Origin: an uncultured Parabacteroides sp.
GTDB taxonomy: Bacteria; Bacteroidota; Bacteroidia; Bacteroidales; Tannerellaceae
DNA length: 64,000 bases
Direction of reading: 5' to 3'
NCBI GenBank assembly: GCA_934725305.1
Contig: CAKVBA010000007.1
Coordinates: 1 to 64,000 of the forward strand
The notes beneath the pieces are model-generated. The model was not told where the DNA came from. It searched no databases and saw only the letters and a program-made list of their open reading frames with translations. Position numbers and translations under genes: made by a program. Of this stretch, positions 34,582 to 43,268 are shown piece after piece. Each line of letters starts with the position of its first letter. Within the stretch, counting starts at the first letter, position 1.

Positions 34582-35973
34582 TTATTTAGCCCATCGGAAC
34601 AGGCGATCCCAGCGGATGCCTCCATCAAACAGGCTACGGTCTTTGTCCATAGACAACCAGATCAAGATGGGTTTACCTACGATATGGTCTTCTGGAACAA
34701 ATCCCCATGAGCGGCTGTCGGCACTATTGTGTCTGTTGTCGCCCATCATCCAATAATAGTCATATTTGAAGGTATATGAACTTTCTTCCTTACCATTGAT
34801 ATAGACTTGACCCTCTTTCACTTCAAGGGTGTTGTTTTCATAGTTCTTGATACAACGGCCATACAACGCCAGATTGCGTTCATTCAAAGGAATGCTTGCG
34901 CCGCGTTTCGGAATCCATAACGGACCGAAATTGTCGCGGGTCCAACCTGTCTGATAGCCCACCGGATAAGTGGTTCCGCCTAAAGCATCCGGCTCGATTA
35001 CAACCTTCTGAACTACCGGAAGCTTTTTGGCAATTTCCAATGCTTTCGGAGTCAGAGGCAATCGGTAGATAGGATTGAACTGTCCGGTTGTGTTGGGTGT
35101 GAATCCTAAGAAAGAAAGCAGGTTCTGATAATAACCTCCATTAGAGGCAAGGATGCGGTCGTCTTTACTCACATCCAATAGACGGAACTGCTCTTCCGAC
35201 AACATAGCACCGTTGGTCTCAACATAGTAGTTGAACTGGATATCCTTAGGGTTCTCAGCCGGTTTGCCGTCAATATAGACCTGATTGTCACGGATCATCA
35301 AGGTGTCGCCCGGCATACCGATACAACGCTTTACATAGTTTTCGCGTTTATCTACGGGACGATAGATAATCTCTCCGAAAGTGGCTTTGTCTAACAAGAT
35401 GCGTTCGCGGCCCACCTCTTCAAGCAGAGTGTAATAGTCGGGATTCTGCACTTTCAAAGCAACAGTGTCTCCTGCCGGGAAGTTGAATACGACAATGTCG
35501 TTACGCTGGACGCTACCCAGACCTTTGACACGTTTATAACCCCATTCAGGCCAATCCAGATAAGACTTGCAGTTCAGAACAGGCAAAGTGTTTTGAACTA
35601 AGGGGAAAGAGATAGGCGTGTTCGGCACTCGAGGACCATAACTCAGTTTGCTGACAAACAGATAATCACCCACCAACAGCGATTTCTCAAGTGATGAAGT
35701 CGGGATCTTGTAGTTTTGGAATACAAACAGATTGATAAAATAGACAGCAACCAAGGCAAACAAGATGTCGTCTATCCAATTCAAAGCACTCTGTATCGTT
35801 GGATTGCTCGACTTTTTCCAAGCACCCCAAGGAATGTATTTGGTCAGATAGATATCTACCAAGATAACAAGGCCCAGCAAGAGCCAACCGTTTTGCATCC
35901 AAAGGCAGAACAGTGCATACAAGACTGAGGCTATGCCAAACTTAATCCATTGTTTTGTTGTGATATGTTTCAT
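34582..35973 (-). CDS. lepB: Signal peptidase I
   Basis: Cleaves signal peptides of exported proteins at the outer face of the inner membrane. About 463 residues. N-terminal hydrophobic helices precede the catalytic serine in IPTSSLEKSLLVGDYLFV near 104. The general-base lysine is in YVKRCIGMPGDTL near 213. The C-terminal box is GDNRHNSADSRSWGFVP near 430. The large inserts between boxes are usual in Bacteroidales. I chose the ATG at 35973, 16 bases after dapB; a longer frame would overlap dapB. A degenerate paralogue follows. Confidence 0.95.
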   Translation of the reverse strand: MKHITTKQWIKFGIASVLYALFCLWMQNGWLLLGLVILVDIYLTKYIPWGAWKKSSNPTIQSALNWIDDILFALVAVYFINLFVFQNYKIPTSSLEKSLLVGDYLFVSKLSYGPRVPNTPISFPLVQNTLPVLNCKSYLDWPEWGYKRVKGLGSVQRNDIVVFNFPAGDTVALKVQNPDYYTLLEEVGRERILLDKATFGEIIYRPVDKRENYVKRCIGMPGDTLMIRDNQVYIDGKPAENPKDIQFNYYVETNGAMLSEEQFRLLDVSKDDRILASNGGYYQNLLSFLGFTPNTTGQFNPIYRLPLTPKALEIAKKLPVVQKVVIEPDALGGTTYPVGYQTGWTRDNFGPLWIPKRGASIPLNERNLALYGRCIKNYENNTLEVKEGQVYINGKEESSYTFKYDYYWMMGDNRHNSADSRSWGFVPEDHIVGKPILIWLSMDKDRSLFDGGIRWDRLFRWAK

Positions 35974-35989
35974 CTTCTGATGGTATTGT

Positions 35990-36706
35990 TTAGAACTTGA
36001 ACAGGTCATTCATGCCTAGAAAACCCTTCTTGCCGGCAGTGAATTCTGCCGCGATTACAGCACCTAAGGCAAAACCGGCTCTGCTCTTTGCATCATGCTT
36101 GATGCTGATAAAGTCTGCATCCGATTCGTAAATGATTTCGTGGATGCCCGGCACTTCTCCTTCGCGGATTGCATGGATAGGCAGGTCGGTAGCCTGTTCG
36201 GCTGTTTCCAAAGTCCAACGATCTTTGCGGTCTATATTTTCAAGGATGCCTTCGGCCAGAGTGATAGCTGTGCCGCTCGGTGCATCCAATTTGTGGATAT
36301 GGTGTGTTTCGTTCATGCGTACATCATATCCGGGGAAATTGTTCATGATCTTCGCCAAGTATTTGTTCAAGGCAAAGAAGATATTTACACCCACGCTGAA
36401 GTTTGAGGCATAAAAGAAGGTTTTACCCTCTTTCTCACACATCTCTTTAATCTCACCAATTCTGTCGAGCCAGCCGGTTGTTCCTGATACGACCGGAATA
36501 TTAGCTTCGAAGCATTTCATATAGTTGTTGAATGCTGTAGCCGGTGTAGTGAATTCAATCGCCACGTCTGCGCTTTTGAAGGCTTCAGAATGAATCTCTT
36601 CCGGGTTGTTTATATCTACAATAGACACGATTTGATGTCCTCTGCTAAGAGCGATTTGTTCGATGGTTTTTCCCATCTTACCATAACCAATAAGTGCAAT
36701 CTTCAT
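35990..36706 (-). CDS. dapB: 4-hydroxy-tetrahydrodipicolinate reductase
   Basis: NAD(P)H-dependent step of lysine and diaminopimelate biosynthesis. 238 residues. The N-terminal nucleotide-binding motif is GYGKMGKTIEQIA. The substrate-binding ETHHIHKLDAPSGTA near 132 has the catalytic His-His and the Lys of KxDAPSGTA. It is the first gene of a leftward operon dapB-lepB-lepB paralogue-wbqC. Confidence 0.96.
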   Translation of the reverse strand: MKIALIGYGKMGKTIEQIALSRGHQIVSIVDINNPEEIHSEAFKSADVAIEFTTPATAFNNYMKCFEANIPVVSGTTGWLDRIGEIKEMCEKEGKTFFYASNFSVGVNIFFALNKYLAKIMNNFPGYDVRMNETHHIHKLDAPSGTAITLAEGILENIDRKDRWTLETAEQATDLPIHAIREGEVPGIHEIIYESDADFISIKHDAKSRAGFALGAVIAAEFTAGKKGFLGMNDLFKF

Positions 36707-36761
36707 AATCTTATGATTGTTTATTTACTATGTTTAAGTCCGTTTGAACCGATGTTGGGTG

Positions 36762-36769
36762 CAAATATA
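36762..36769 (-). promoter_or_regulatory. -7 box for the dapB-lepB operon
   Basis: Minus-strand TATATTTG (TAnnTTTG), 56 bases upstream of dapB. Confidence 0.45.
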
Positions 36770-36933
36770 TAAAAAACCAGTTACAATCTTTGAGCTTTAT
36801 ACGGGTTTCTTGCTGATGCTTAAAGAGGTTCAAGATATTATCGGCCGTGTATAAAGATACTTTAGGCCAGGTTCTTGTTTCATAGGTTTATTTTGTATCT
36901 TGCGGCTTGAATTTGAAAATCTTAACTCTGAAT

Positions 36934-38223
36934 ATGGAACGTTTACTGCATTATGTCTGGAAATATCGGCTTTATAAGCCCTCGTCATTGGTTACTACAG
37001 ATGGAACAGTGTTGGAAGTGATAGATCCGGGATTGCCCAATGGAAATGCCGGGCCGGATTTCCTAAATGCCAAGATAAAGGTAGGGACAACGGTTTGGGC
37101 CGGCAGTGTGGAGATTCATACCAAAGCCTCTGACTGGCTATTGCATAAGCATCATAAAGATAGGGCTTATGATGCCGTGATTCTGCATGTAACTTCGCTG
37201 AATGATGCTTCGATTAGCCGGACCAATGGAGAAAAGGTGCCTCAGCTGGTATTACATGTTCCTGAGGCTGTCTGTCAACAGATCAGCTGGTTGTTGCAGA
37301 AAGATCAGACACTTCCCTGTCAAGACCGTCTGTTAGAGATAGATTCGATGCATCTGACATTATGGATGGGCGCTTTGCTGGGAGAGCGGTTAGAGCGTAA
37401 GACTCAGGATATTTATTCATTGCTTTCAGCTTATGGGAATGACTGGAATGAGGTGTTTTATATTTTGTTGACCCGTAGTTTTGGTTGCGGATTGAATAGT
37501 GATGCCTTTGAATGGTTGGCACGTAGTTTGCCTTTCCGGTGCATCCAAAAGCAGCGAAACAGCTCCTCACAAGTAGAGGCACTGTTGTTTGGGCAGGCGG
37601 GTATGCTTCAGGAGGAATTGTCAGACCATTACTATCGTCTGTTGCAACGTGAATATCAGTTTCTCCGTTGTAAATTCGATCTGCATCCGTTGGATGAATC
37701 TCTGTTCAAGAGTCTTCGTGTGCGTCCGGGCAATTTCCCTCATATCAAAATGGCACAGTTGGCAGCTGTTTGGACGAAATATGATACGCTTTTCTCCATG
37801 ATACTTGAGGCGCATACGCCTGGGGAGATTAAGTCTCTTTTCCGCGTTCAGCCTTCAGACTATTGGCAGAATCATTACCATTTTCGCTATGCTTCTGCTT
37901 CGAAAGAAAAAACGATGGGCGATAATTTCCTGAACATATTGTTGATTAATGCCGTAGTGCCTATTCTCTTTGCCTATGGCAGTAAAAACCATTGTCCGGA
38001 ATATTCTGATCGGGCCATTCGTCTGTTGGAGTCGATGCCGGTAGAACAAAACAGTATTGTCCGCCTGTTTATGAGCAAAGGAGTGAAAGCACGCAATGCG
38101 GGCGATTCCCAAGCACTTATTCAGTTGAAGCGGGAATATTGTGAAAAGAAGAAGTGTCTGTATTGCCGTATCGGTTTCCAGTTATTGAAAAGAATGTTAC
38201 CGGATGTTCAAAAAGTAGTTTGA
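36934..38223 (+). CDS. DUF2851-family protein
   Basis: About 430 residues. The N-terminal half has conserved GLPNGNAGPDFLNAKIKV near 35 and WAGSVEIHTKASDWLLHKHHKDRAYD near 60, with acidic and His residues that suggest a nuclease-like fold (inference). Function is unknown. The start is the ATG at 36934 (MERLLHYVW); a TTG 27 bases upstream lies too close to the likely promoter. It is divergent from dapB and followed by an Ig-like lipoprotein gene. Confidence 0.85.
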   Translation: MERLLHYVWKYRLYKPSSLVTTDGTVLEVIDPGLPNGNAGPDFLNAKIKVGTTVWAGSVEIHTKASDWLLHKHHKDRAYDAVILHVTSLNDASISRTNGEKVPQLVLHVPEAVCQQISWLLQKDQTLPCQDRLLEIDSMHLTLWMGALLGERLERKTQDIYSLLSAYGNDWNEVFYILLTRSFGCGLNSDAFEWLARSLPFRCIQKQRNSSSQVEALLFGQAGMLQEELSDHYYRLLQREYQFLRCKFDLHPLDESLFKSLRVRPGNFPHIKMAQLAAVWTKYDTLFSMILEAHTPGEIKSLFRVQPSDYWQNHYHFRYASASKEKTMGDNFLNILLINAVVPILFAYGSKNHCPEYSDRAIRLLESMPVEQNSIVRLFMSKGVKARNAGDSQALIQLKREYCEKKKCLYCRIGFQLLKRMLPDVQKVV

Positions 38224-38238
38224 TTTCGTATTTTTATC

Positions 38239-38246
38239 TACTTTTG
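38239..38246 (+). promoter_or_regulatory. -7 box for the Ig-like lipoprotein gene
   Basis: TACTTTTG (TAnnTTTG), 25 bases before the ATG at 38271. Confidence 0.5.
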
Positions 38247-38270
38247 CTTTCTGAAACAGAGAAAGATTGA

Positions 38271-40184
38271 ATGAGAAACAGACAATTAAAACATAAGATA
38301 GGTTGGTTCGCCGGAAGTTGTTTGATGTTGTTCTTGTATGCATGTGCCAATATTGGAACGCCCAATGGAGGTCCTTATGACGAACAACCACCTAAGTTTG
38401 TGAGTAGTACGCCTCTGCCTAATCAGATTAATTATAAGGGGAAGCGAATAGAAATTCTATTTGATGAGTTGATTCAGATAGAGAAACCTTCTGAGAATGT
38501 CATTGTTACACCACCACAGAAAGAGATGCCCGAGATTCGTTCAGCGGGTCGTAAAGCGGTGGTGGTGTTGCAAGATACATTGAAGGAGAATACAACTTAT
38601 ACGATTGATTTTACCAATTCGATTGTTGACAACAATGAAAAGAATGTATTGGAGAACTTTTCGTTTGCCTTTTCTACGGGTGACGCCATTGATACATTGG
38701 CTATTTCGGGCACACTGTTGAACGCCGAGAATTTGGAGCCGATGGCCGGTATCACAATCGGTGTGCATACCAATTTAGAGGATTCTGCTTTTGTGAAGCT
38801 GCCTTTCGACCGTACTTCACGTACCAATGACCGTGGGCATTTTACGATTCGTAACCTGGCTCCAGGAACCTATCGCTTGTATGCCTTGAATGATGTGAAT
38901 CGCGACTATCGGTTCGATCAGCCGGGTGAAGCGATTGCCTTCTGCGATTCGTTGATTGTTCCCTCTTTTGAACTTACCACGCGTCAAGATACGATTTGGA
39001 AAGATTCCTTGACCATCGATACGATACGCACAGTAGGTTTTACCCGTTTTTATCCCGATAATTTGGAGCTCCGCCTATTCAAGGAGGCTTTTGAGCGTCA
39101 GTATATGTTACGTCCCGAACGTTTCGAGCAGAACCGTTTCCGTTTGCGCTTTAATGCTGCGCTGGATACGATACCTCGTCCTGTTCCGCTTAATTTTACT
39201 CCGCAAGATAGCCTGTGGTATTTCATCCAGACCGAAGAGGTGGGTAAATCATTCTGTTTCTGGATTGTCGATCCTCAAATCTGTCAACAAGACACCTTGA
39301 CGATGTCATTAACTTATCCTAAGAGTGATTCATTGCAAGTGTTGCAGCCGCAAACGGATACGTTGCGACTGTTTGCGAAACGTCGTCCGGTAGAGAAGAA
39401 GCGTTCTAAGAAAGATGAGCCAGAGCCGATCGACTATTTGAGTGCAGAAATCAATGCCAATGGAGCGATCGACTTGTTTGATACGGTGGCAATCACCTTC
39501 AATGAGCCCGTGGTGGATCTGAAGAAGGAGCTGCTGTTCCTCGAGCAGAAAGTTGATACACTTTGGCAGGCAGCAGACTTTGAGTTGAAGCAAGATTCAA
39601 TCAATACGTTGCGCTATATTATCACTCGTCCTTGGCAATATGGTGAGTCTTATCGCTTCGAGATCGATTCGGCAACCATCTATAGCCTATATGGTAAGTT
39701 CAACAACTTCTATAGCCGAGAGTTTTCTGTCAAGAACAAAGATCAGTATGGCCATCTGTATATCAACATCGAAGGAGTGGATACGACTGCCTTTGTTGAG
39801 TTGTTGAATAGTAGTGATGAACCGGTGCGAAAGGCAAAGGTGAAAGATGGAGGCGTGCTCTTTATGGACTTGAAGCCCAGTAAATATTATGCTCGTCTGG
39901 TTGTTGATGTGAATGATAATGGAATATGGGATACCGGCAATTATGCCGAGAAGAGACAGCCCGAAGAGGTGTTTTATTCACCTAAGTTATATAATATAAT
40001 GCAGAATTGGGAGGTTGAAGAGACTTGGGATGTGCGTTCGGTTCCTTTCGCAAAGCAGAAGCCAATCGAGATTACCAAGAATAAACCGAAGGAAGTGACA
40101 AAAAAGAAAAGAGATTATAAAAATGAAAACAAGAGATCTTCATCAGGTCGTTCGTCCAGCTCAATGGGTGGAATGCGGTTCTAA
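38271..40184 (+). CDS. Ig-like domain lipoprotein
   Basis: Exported lipoprotein of 637 residues. The lipobox cysteine is in LYACANIGTP near 25. A bacterial Ig-like (SbsA-type) domain covers about 40-130 (PPKFVSSTPLPNQINYKGKRIEI in pieces, then FSFAFSTGD), followed by a carboxypeptidase-regulatory-like beta-sandwich (LEPMAGITIGVHTN). The C-terminus is a basic, Ser/Arg/Gly-rich low-complexity tail. It is found in Bacteroidales next to DUF3108 genes; the role is unknown, possibly envelope structure. Its last 62 bases overlap the next gene in another frame. Confidence 0.85.
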   Translation: MRNRQLKHKIGWFAGSCLMLFLYACANIGTPNGGPYDEQPPKFVSSTPLPNQINYKGKRIEILFDELIQIEKPSENVIVTPPQKEMPEIRSAGRKAVVVLQDTLKENTTYTIDFTNSIVDNNEKNVLENFSFAFSTGDAIDTLAISGTLLNAENLEPMAGITIGVHTNLEDSAFVKLPFDRTSRTNDRGHFTIRNLAPGTYRLYALNDVNRDYRFDQPGEAIAFCDSLIVPSFELTTRQDTIWKDSLTIDTIRTVGFTRFYPDNLELRLFKEAFERQYMLRPERFEQNRFRLRFNAALDTIPRPVPLNFTPQDSLWYFIQTEEVGKSFCFWIVDPQICQQDTLTMSLTYPKSDSLQVLQPQTDTLRLFAKRRPVEKKRSKKDEPEPIDYLSAEINANGAIDLFDTVAITFNEPVVDLKKELLFLEQKVDTLWQAADFELKQDSINTLRYIITRPWQYGESYRFEIDSATIYSLYGKFNNFYSREFSVKNKDQYGHLYINIEGVDTTAFVELLNSSDEPVRKAKVKDGGVLFMDLKPSKYYARLVVDVNDNGIWDTGNYAEKRQPEEVFYSPKLYNIMQNWEVEETWDVRSVPFAKQKPIEITKNKPKEVTKKKRDYKNENKRSSSGRSSSSMGGMRF

Positions 40185-41004
40185 ATTATTATTCATTCTG
40201 ACTTTTCTTCTCTTTCTATGTTTGACAGAAGTAGTCTATGCTCAGTGCTCAGCCGTTGGCAATGTGTTGCATCATGGTGAGCGGGTCGATTATGATCTCT
40301 ACTTTAAATGGGGCATTCTGATGCCCAAGGCCGGTTTAGCCACGTTGTCGGTCGAGGATGTTACCTATGAATCGGAAGCCGCCTGGCGTTATCAATTGCT
40401 GTTCCGCACCAAAGGCGTGATTGAGAAGGTCTATAAGATGAGGGATACAATGGATTGTTACTTCTCCCATCGTGATGCTCGGTTGCTGTTCAGTACGAAG
40501 CATAGCAACGAGAAGGATTACTATCAGATTGATGATTTAAAGTTTAGCTATCCATCAAAAGAAAGAGTGGATGTTCATTCGCTCCGTTATAATCCTACAC
40601 GCACCAAAATAGATACGTTGTTGACGGATGCACCTTGTGTGTTTGATATGTTAGGCGCTACTATGTATCTGCGTTCCATAGCATGGGATCAGATTAGTCG
40701 GGGAGATGAGTTTCCCTTTCATGTGGCAATCGGTCGTGACATGGTGAATGCCCGTTTTCGCTATACAGGGCAGCAGATTGTCGAACATGGCGATGTCAAA
40801 TACAGAACCCGTCATTTCTATATTGATATATTTGATGATGCTTTTACTCAGAGCAAGGCTGCTGCCGAGGTGTGGATAGGTGATGATGAAAATCATCTGC
40901 CCATCAAAATCAGGGCCAAATTAAAGATCGGTGCAGCTGAGGTCTATTATAATTCCGGCTATAATTTACGCGAACCTTTGACTTGTCGGTTCGAGATGAA
41001 ATAA
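40123..41004 (+). CDS. DUF3108-domain exported protein
   Basis: 293 residues. A hydrophobic signal peptide (LLFILTFLLFLCLTEVVYA, about 23-41) precedes a beta-rich DUF3108 domain with GERVDYDLYFKWGIL, as in proteins that may bind or sense envelope material. With the ATG at 40123 the N-region is unusually long and overlaps the Ig-like gene by 62 bases. An in-frame GTG near 40168 would give a shorter, more typical signal peptide and a 17-bp overlap. Function is unknown. It is convergent with the S9 peptidase. Confidence 0.83.
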   Translation: MKTRDLHQVVRPAQWVECGSKLLFILTFLLFLCLTEVVYAQCSAVGNVLHHGERVDYDLYFKWGILMPKAGLATLSVEDVTYESEAAWRYQLLFRTKGVIEKVYKMRDTMDCYFSHRDARLLFSTKHSNEKDYYQIDDLKFSYPSKERVDVHSLRYNPTRTKIDTLLTDAPCVFDMLGATMYLRSIAWDQISRGDEFPFHVAIGRDMVNARFRYTGQQIVEHGDVKYRTRHFYIDIFDDAFTQSKAAAEVWIGDDENHLPIKIRAKLKIGAAEVYYNSGYNLREPLTCRFEMK

Positions 41005-41045
41005 TAAGGCGTCGGTCTTAATCCGTTGGCAGAATGGAATGGATA

Positions 41046-41083
41046 AGGGGCTGCATCAAAACAACCTGTTTGATGCAGCCTCT
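41046..41083. terminator. Bidirectional terminator between DUF3108 and S9 peptidase genes
   Basis: AGGGGCTGCATCAAA and TTTGATGCAGCCTCT pair over 15 bp (one wobble) around an 8-nt loop. It is a member of the stem family also found at 10244 and 26126. Confidence 0.85.
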
Positions 41084-41109
41084 CAATACTATGATAGAAA
41101 TGTTTCTAT

Positions 41110-43245
41110 TTATTCCCATTCAGGAGGAGTTTGTCCCATTACATGTTCAACGAAGAAGTCGTACATCTTTCGTGTTTCAAACGGGCCACCTAAGCTGTGA
41201 GTCTTGCCCGGCAGATAAAGCTGTTCGAAGTTCTTGTTGGCATTCATTAAGGCTTTTACAACCTGCAATGTTGATGTGGGATCTACATTGTCGTCCAATT
41301 CACCATTGATAAGCAACAGTTTTCCTTTCAGCAGGTGTGCATTATCTACGTTTGATGAAGCACTGTAAGATTCATCCAATGGATAACCCATCCACTGCTC
41401 GTTCCACCAGATCTTGTCCATACGGTTGTCGTGACAGCCACAAAGAGCCACCGCTACTTTATAGAAGTCGTTATGGAAGAGTAGAGCAGCCATTGCATTC
41501 TGTCCACCAGCTGACCAGCCATAGATACCAACGCGGTCGATATTCATGTGGCTATGTTTCTTGGCAGCAGCTTTGATCCATGCGATACGGTCGGGGAAGC
41601 CGGCATCTTTAATGTTCTTCCAGCATACATCGTGGAATGCTTTTGAGCGGTTTGATGTACCCATACCGTCGATTGACACAACGATAAAGCCTAATTCTAC
41701 CAATTTAGACAACAGATGGTTGGTTGCTCTGAAACTCTTGTCAACATGCGAATCGTGCGGACCGGCATAGATCATCTCAATCACCGGATAAGAACGTGAT
41801 GCGTCAAAATGGCTCGGGCGATAGATATTTCCCCAAATGTCAGTCTTTCCATCTCTACCTTTTGCACAGAACACTTCAGGCATCTGCCAGCCGGTAGCAA
41901 CCAAGTCGGTAATATCTGCTTTTTGCAGTTCAACAATGCGAGAAGGTTTGTCGATCTGTCTCAACAGGCTAACAGTAGGAAGGTCGGGACGAGAATAGAC
42001 ATCCGTGAAGAATTTGCGGTCTTTTGAGAAAGAGACGCTATGGTTTCCGTTTTCAGGAGTCATATCGGTGAATCCTGTGCCATCCATGTTGATGCAGCAA
42101 TAGTGCTGGTTGTAGGGATCTTCTCCTTTATTGAAACCAGCGGCCATGAAATAGATCTTGCGGTTGGCTTCGTCAACATAATCAACACTGCGAACGATCC
42201 ATTCGCCTTTTGTTACCTGTTTGATCTGTCCTGATTTGTTATCGATCAGATAGAGATGACGCCATCCGTCACGTTCTGAGATCCATAACATCTCTGCACC
42301 GTCATTTAGGTCATAGCGATAGATGTAGTGGTAATGGATAAATGTGCGAGTCTGTTCGTCTGCCAGGTGGCGGATAGAACCATCATTGGCATTCACTTCG
42401 CCAACGATATAGCGCTGATGTCCGCGCTGGTTGAATTCAAATGTAAAGGCTCTGCTGTCTTTACGCCAACCGGTGAGATACAAATTGAACTGATTCTCAT
42501 AAAGAGTCACATTCAAAGGAATCTGCTTGCGAGAATCGATATCTAACAATACAGGTACGCTGACAGGGATTACATCACCCGGTTTTGCATAGTTGCGCCA
42601 TTGTAGGATCGGCTGTTTCTGTGAAGTCGGACTGGATTCAATCAGCGGAATTCTGCGTTCTGTTACCTCTCTGACCTTTACAGTAGCCAGCTTTTTACTG
42701 TTGGGAGACCATTCGAGTGACCATGCGTCGTAGCGTAAGTTGGTCGAGCCGTCCATAGTCAGGGCGATCTCTTCCTTCTTGGCATCTTTGTCTTCGCTTA
42801 TCGGAGAGATATATACATTGTTGTCCTTGATATAAGCTTCCCATTTGCCATCGGGCGATTTAACGGCTTCTTCTTTTTTGTTGCGAGACCATTTCTTGGA
42901 TTCTTTTTTGTCTTCGTTCAGCAGAAATTCTGCCAGATTCTTTTGTTTGGAAGAGAAGAAAGAGGCCAGTTCTTTTTTGGTAGCAGCCTTTTGTTTCTTG
43001 CCGTTTTCAGCATTGACAAGGTAGAAAACATCTCCTGCCTTTTCATGATTCTTGTAATAGAAATAGTGTGAACTGTCAATCCAAGTAGCTCTTACAGCCG
43101 GAGAATAGACAAGATCGTTCTTTTTCAAGACAGAATCTGCACGAGTATAATCGGCACAGGTAACCTGTGCCGATACTTCGTTAATGGTGCTGCTGGCAAT
43201 AGATGCCAGCAGATAAAAGATTGGTATGAATGATATTCTTTTCAT
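41110..43245 (-). CDS. Exported S9-family dipeptidyl-peptidase (DPP IV-like)
   Basis: About 711 residues. The signal peptide ends near EVSAQ and is followed by an eight-bladed DPP IV-type beta-propeller (about 90-470). The alpha/beta-hydrolase domain has serine in GWSAGG near 585, aspartate in NGELDDNVDPTS near 664 and histidine in GKTHSLGG near 696. It removes dipeptides from the N-terminus of peptides, often after proline or alanine. The start at 43245 (MKRISFIPIF) is preferred because it begins the signal peptide. It lies 23 bases after the SusD gene, so it is probably part of that uptake operon. Confidence 0.92.
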   Translation of the reverse strand: MKRISFIPIFYLLASIASSTINEVSAQVTCADYTRADSVLKKNDLVYSPAVRATWIDSSHYFYYKNHEKAGDVFYLVNAENGKKQKAATKKELASFFSSKQKNLAEFLLNEDKKESKKWSRNKKEEAVKSPDGKWEAYIKDNNVYISPISEDKDAKKEEIALTMDGSTNLRYDAWSLEWSPNSKKLATVKVREVTERRIPLIESSPTSQKQPILQWRNYAKPGDVIPVSVPVLLDIDSRKQIPLNVTLYENQFNLYLTGWRKDSRAFTFEFNQRGHQRYIVGEVNANDGSIRHLADEQTRTFIHYHYIYRYDLNDGAEMLWISERDGWRHLYLIDNKSGQIKQVTKGEWIVRSVDYVDEANRKIYFMAAGFNKGEDPYNQHYCCINMDGTGFTDMTPENGNHSVSFSKDRKFFTDVYSRPDLPTVSLLRQIDKPSRIVELQKADITDLVATGWQMPEVFCAKGRDGKTDIWGNIYRPSHFDASRSYPVIEMIYAGPHDSHVDKSFRATNHLLSKLVELGFIVVSIDGMGTSNRSKAFHDVCWKNIKDAGFPDRIAWIKAAAKKHSHMNIDRVGIYGWSAGGQNAMAALLFHNDFYKVAVALCGCHDNRMDKIWWNEQWMGYPLDESYSASSNVDNAHLLKGKLLLINGELDDNVDPTSTLQVVKALMNANKNFEQLYLPGKTHSLGGPFETRKMYDFFVEHVMGQTPPEWE

Positions 43246-43268
43246 GTAGGTATAGTTTGAACTTAGAA

